NCBI GenBank assembly: GCA_050299855.1
Contig: JBNKWQ010000008.1
Coordinates: forward strand, 42,759 to 106,758
Direction of reading: 5' to 3'
Source of the DNA: Hahella sp050299855
GTDB lineage: Bacteria; Pseudomonadota; Gammaproteobacteria; Pseudomonadales; Oleiphilaceae
DNA length: 64,000 nt
In this document: positions 63,886 through 64,000 of the stretch, one piece after another
How the letters are laid out: the number at the start of each line of letters is the position of its first letter
Numbering within the stretch: position 1 is the first letter of the stretch
Position numbers and translations under genes: made by a program
The notes under the pieces: model-generated
Database searches by the model: none
What the model was told of the DNA's origin: nothing
Seen by the model: the letters and a program-made list of their open reading frames with translations, nothing else

Positions 63886-64000
63886 TCAGGCCACAGCGAG
63901 TTGCTCTGAATGAATCTGCTCTTCATTAAACAGGTAAAGTCGAAGCAACAGCATCATTTTTTCGGTGGATGACGGCCATAACCTCAAGACCCAAAGAAGC
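63886..64000 (-). CDS. Partial ORF of unknown identity at the window edge
   Basis: An open frame enters from beyond the window and ends at a TGA (63886-63888) with LFNEEQIHSEQLAVA. It is in the same frame as the metallo-beta-lactamase remnant, two codons before its GTG. I do not recognise it. It may be the 3' end of an intact upstream gene or another remnant. Confidence 0.35.
   Translation of the reverse strand, partial: LLWVLRLWPSSTEKMMLLLRLYLFNEEQIHSEQLAVA

Noticed and set aside
1..64000. tRNA, rRNA, CRISPR array or complete insertion sequence
   Set aside because: I looked in all gaps over about 100 bases and saw no cloverleaf-like set, no regularly spaced repeats with spacers and no transposase ORF with terminal repeats.

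Overview
This 64 kb window is chromosomal DNA of a gammaproteobacterium related to the Pseudomonas / Oceanospirillales / marine gamma group. The evidence is gene order. dnaQ-rnhA-methyltransferase-gloB-mltD followed by a Yej-type ABC transporter and fabI, then ftsK-lolA-rarA-crcB-serS-cysG, then metZ-purF-cvpA-dedD-folC-accD-trpA-trpB-trpF-truA-fimV-asd-leuB-leuD-leuC plus a divergent LysR gene, are all neighbourhoods familiar from Pseudomonas-like genomes. FimV, the type IV pilus protein PilZ, mltD and MetZ-type methionine synthesis point the same way. Genus and species cannot be fixed from the sequence alone. By eye the base composition is mid-range, with a visibly more AT-rich yej transporter block and AT-rich stretches in the last 5 kb.

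Layout: 1-4.6 kb carries replication and repair genes (dnaQ partial, rnhA), glyoxalase II and a LysM lytic transglycosylase. 4.6-6.1 kb is an HDOD-GAF signalling protein. 6.6-12.1 kb is a four-gene oligopeptide-type ABC transporter. 12.3-17.2 kb holds fabI, a lipoprotein-like alpha/beta hydrolase, a PilZ-domain/DUF1631 pair and a 56-residue Arg-rich ORF with a very strong ribosome site. 17.3-18.6 kb is a DAHP synthase preceded by a 21-bp-period repeat array. 18.7-26.4 kb is the ftsK-to-cysG run on the minus strand. 26.6-36.9 kb is the metZ/purF/folC/accD/trp/truA run, 37-40 kb is fimV, and 40.7-45.2 kb holds asd and leuBDC with the divergent LysR regulator. 46.3-51.6 kb has an MFS carrier, aroC, prmB, a patatin and a DUF4892-like protein. 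51.8-54.0 kb has an alpha/beta hydrolase, tatD and pilZ. 54.4-55.3 kb is a solitary znuA. The last part, 55.3-64 kb, is surface-polysaccharide DNA.

Most genes are housekeeping and intact: aromatic and tryptophan synthesis (DAHP synthase, aroC, trpFBA), leucine (leuCDB), methionine (metZ), purine (purF), folate (folC), fatty acids (accD, fabI) and cell envelope (ftsK, lolA, mltD, fimV, pilZ).

The unusual region is 58.7-64 kb. manC and wbpM are intact, but between wbpM and the window end lies what looks like a collapsed O-antigen locus. It contains a frameshifted, 3'-truncated wzz joined directly to a DegT/DnrJ aminotransferase remnant with an internal stop, two sugar-epimerase fragments, an intact ketoacyl-ACP synthase III-like gene with a second, internally deleted copy beside it, and a beta-CASP metallo-beta-lactamase gene that has lost its HxHxDH-bearing N-terminus. 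A 14-bp exact repeat sits at two of the breakpoints. I see no tRNA, rRNA, CRISPR array or intact insertion sequence.
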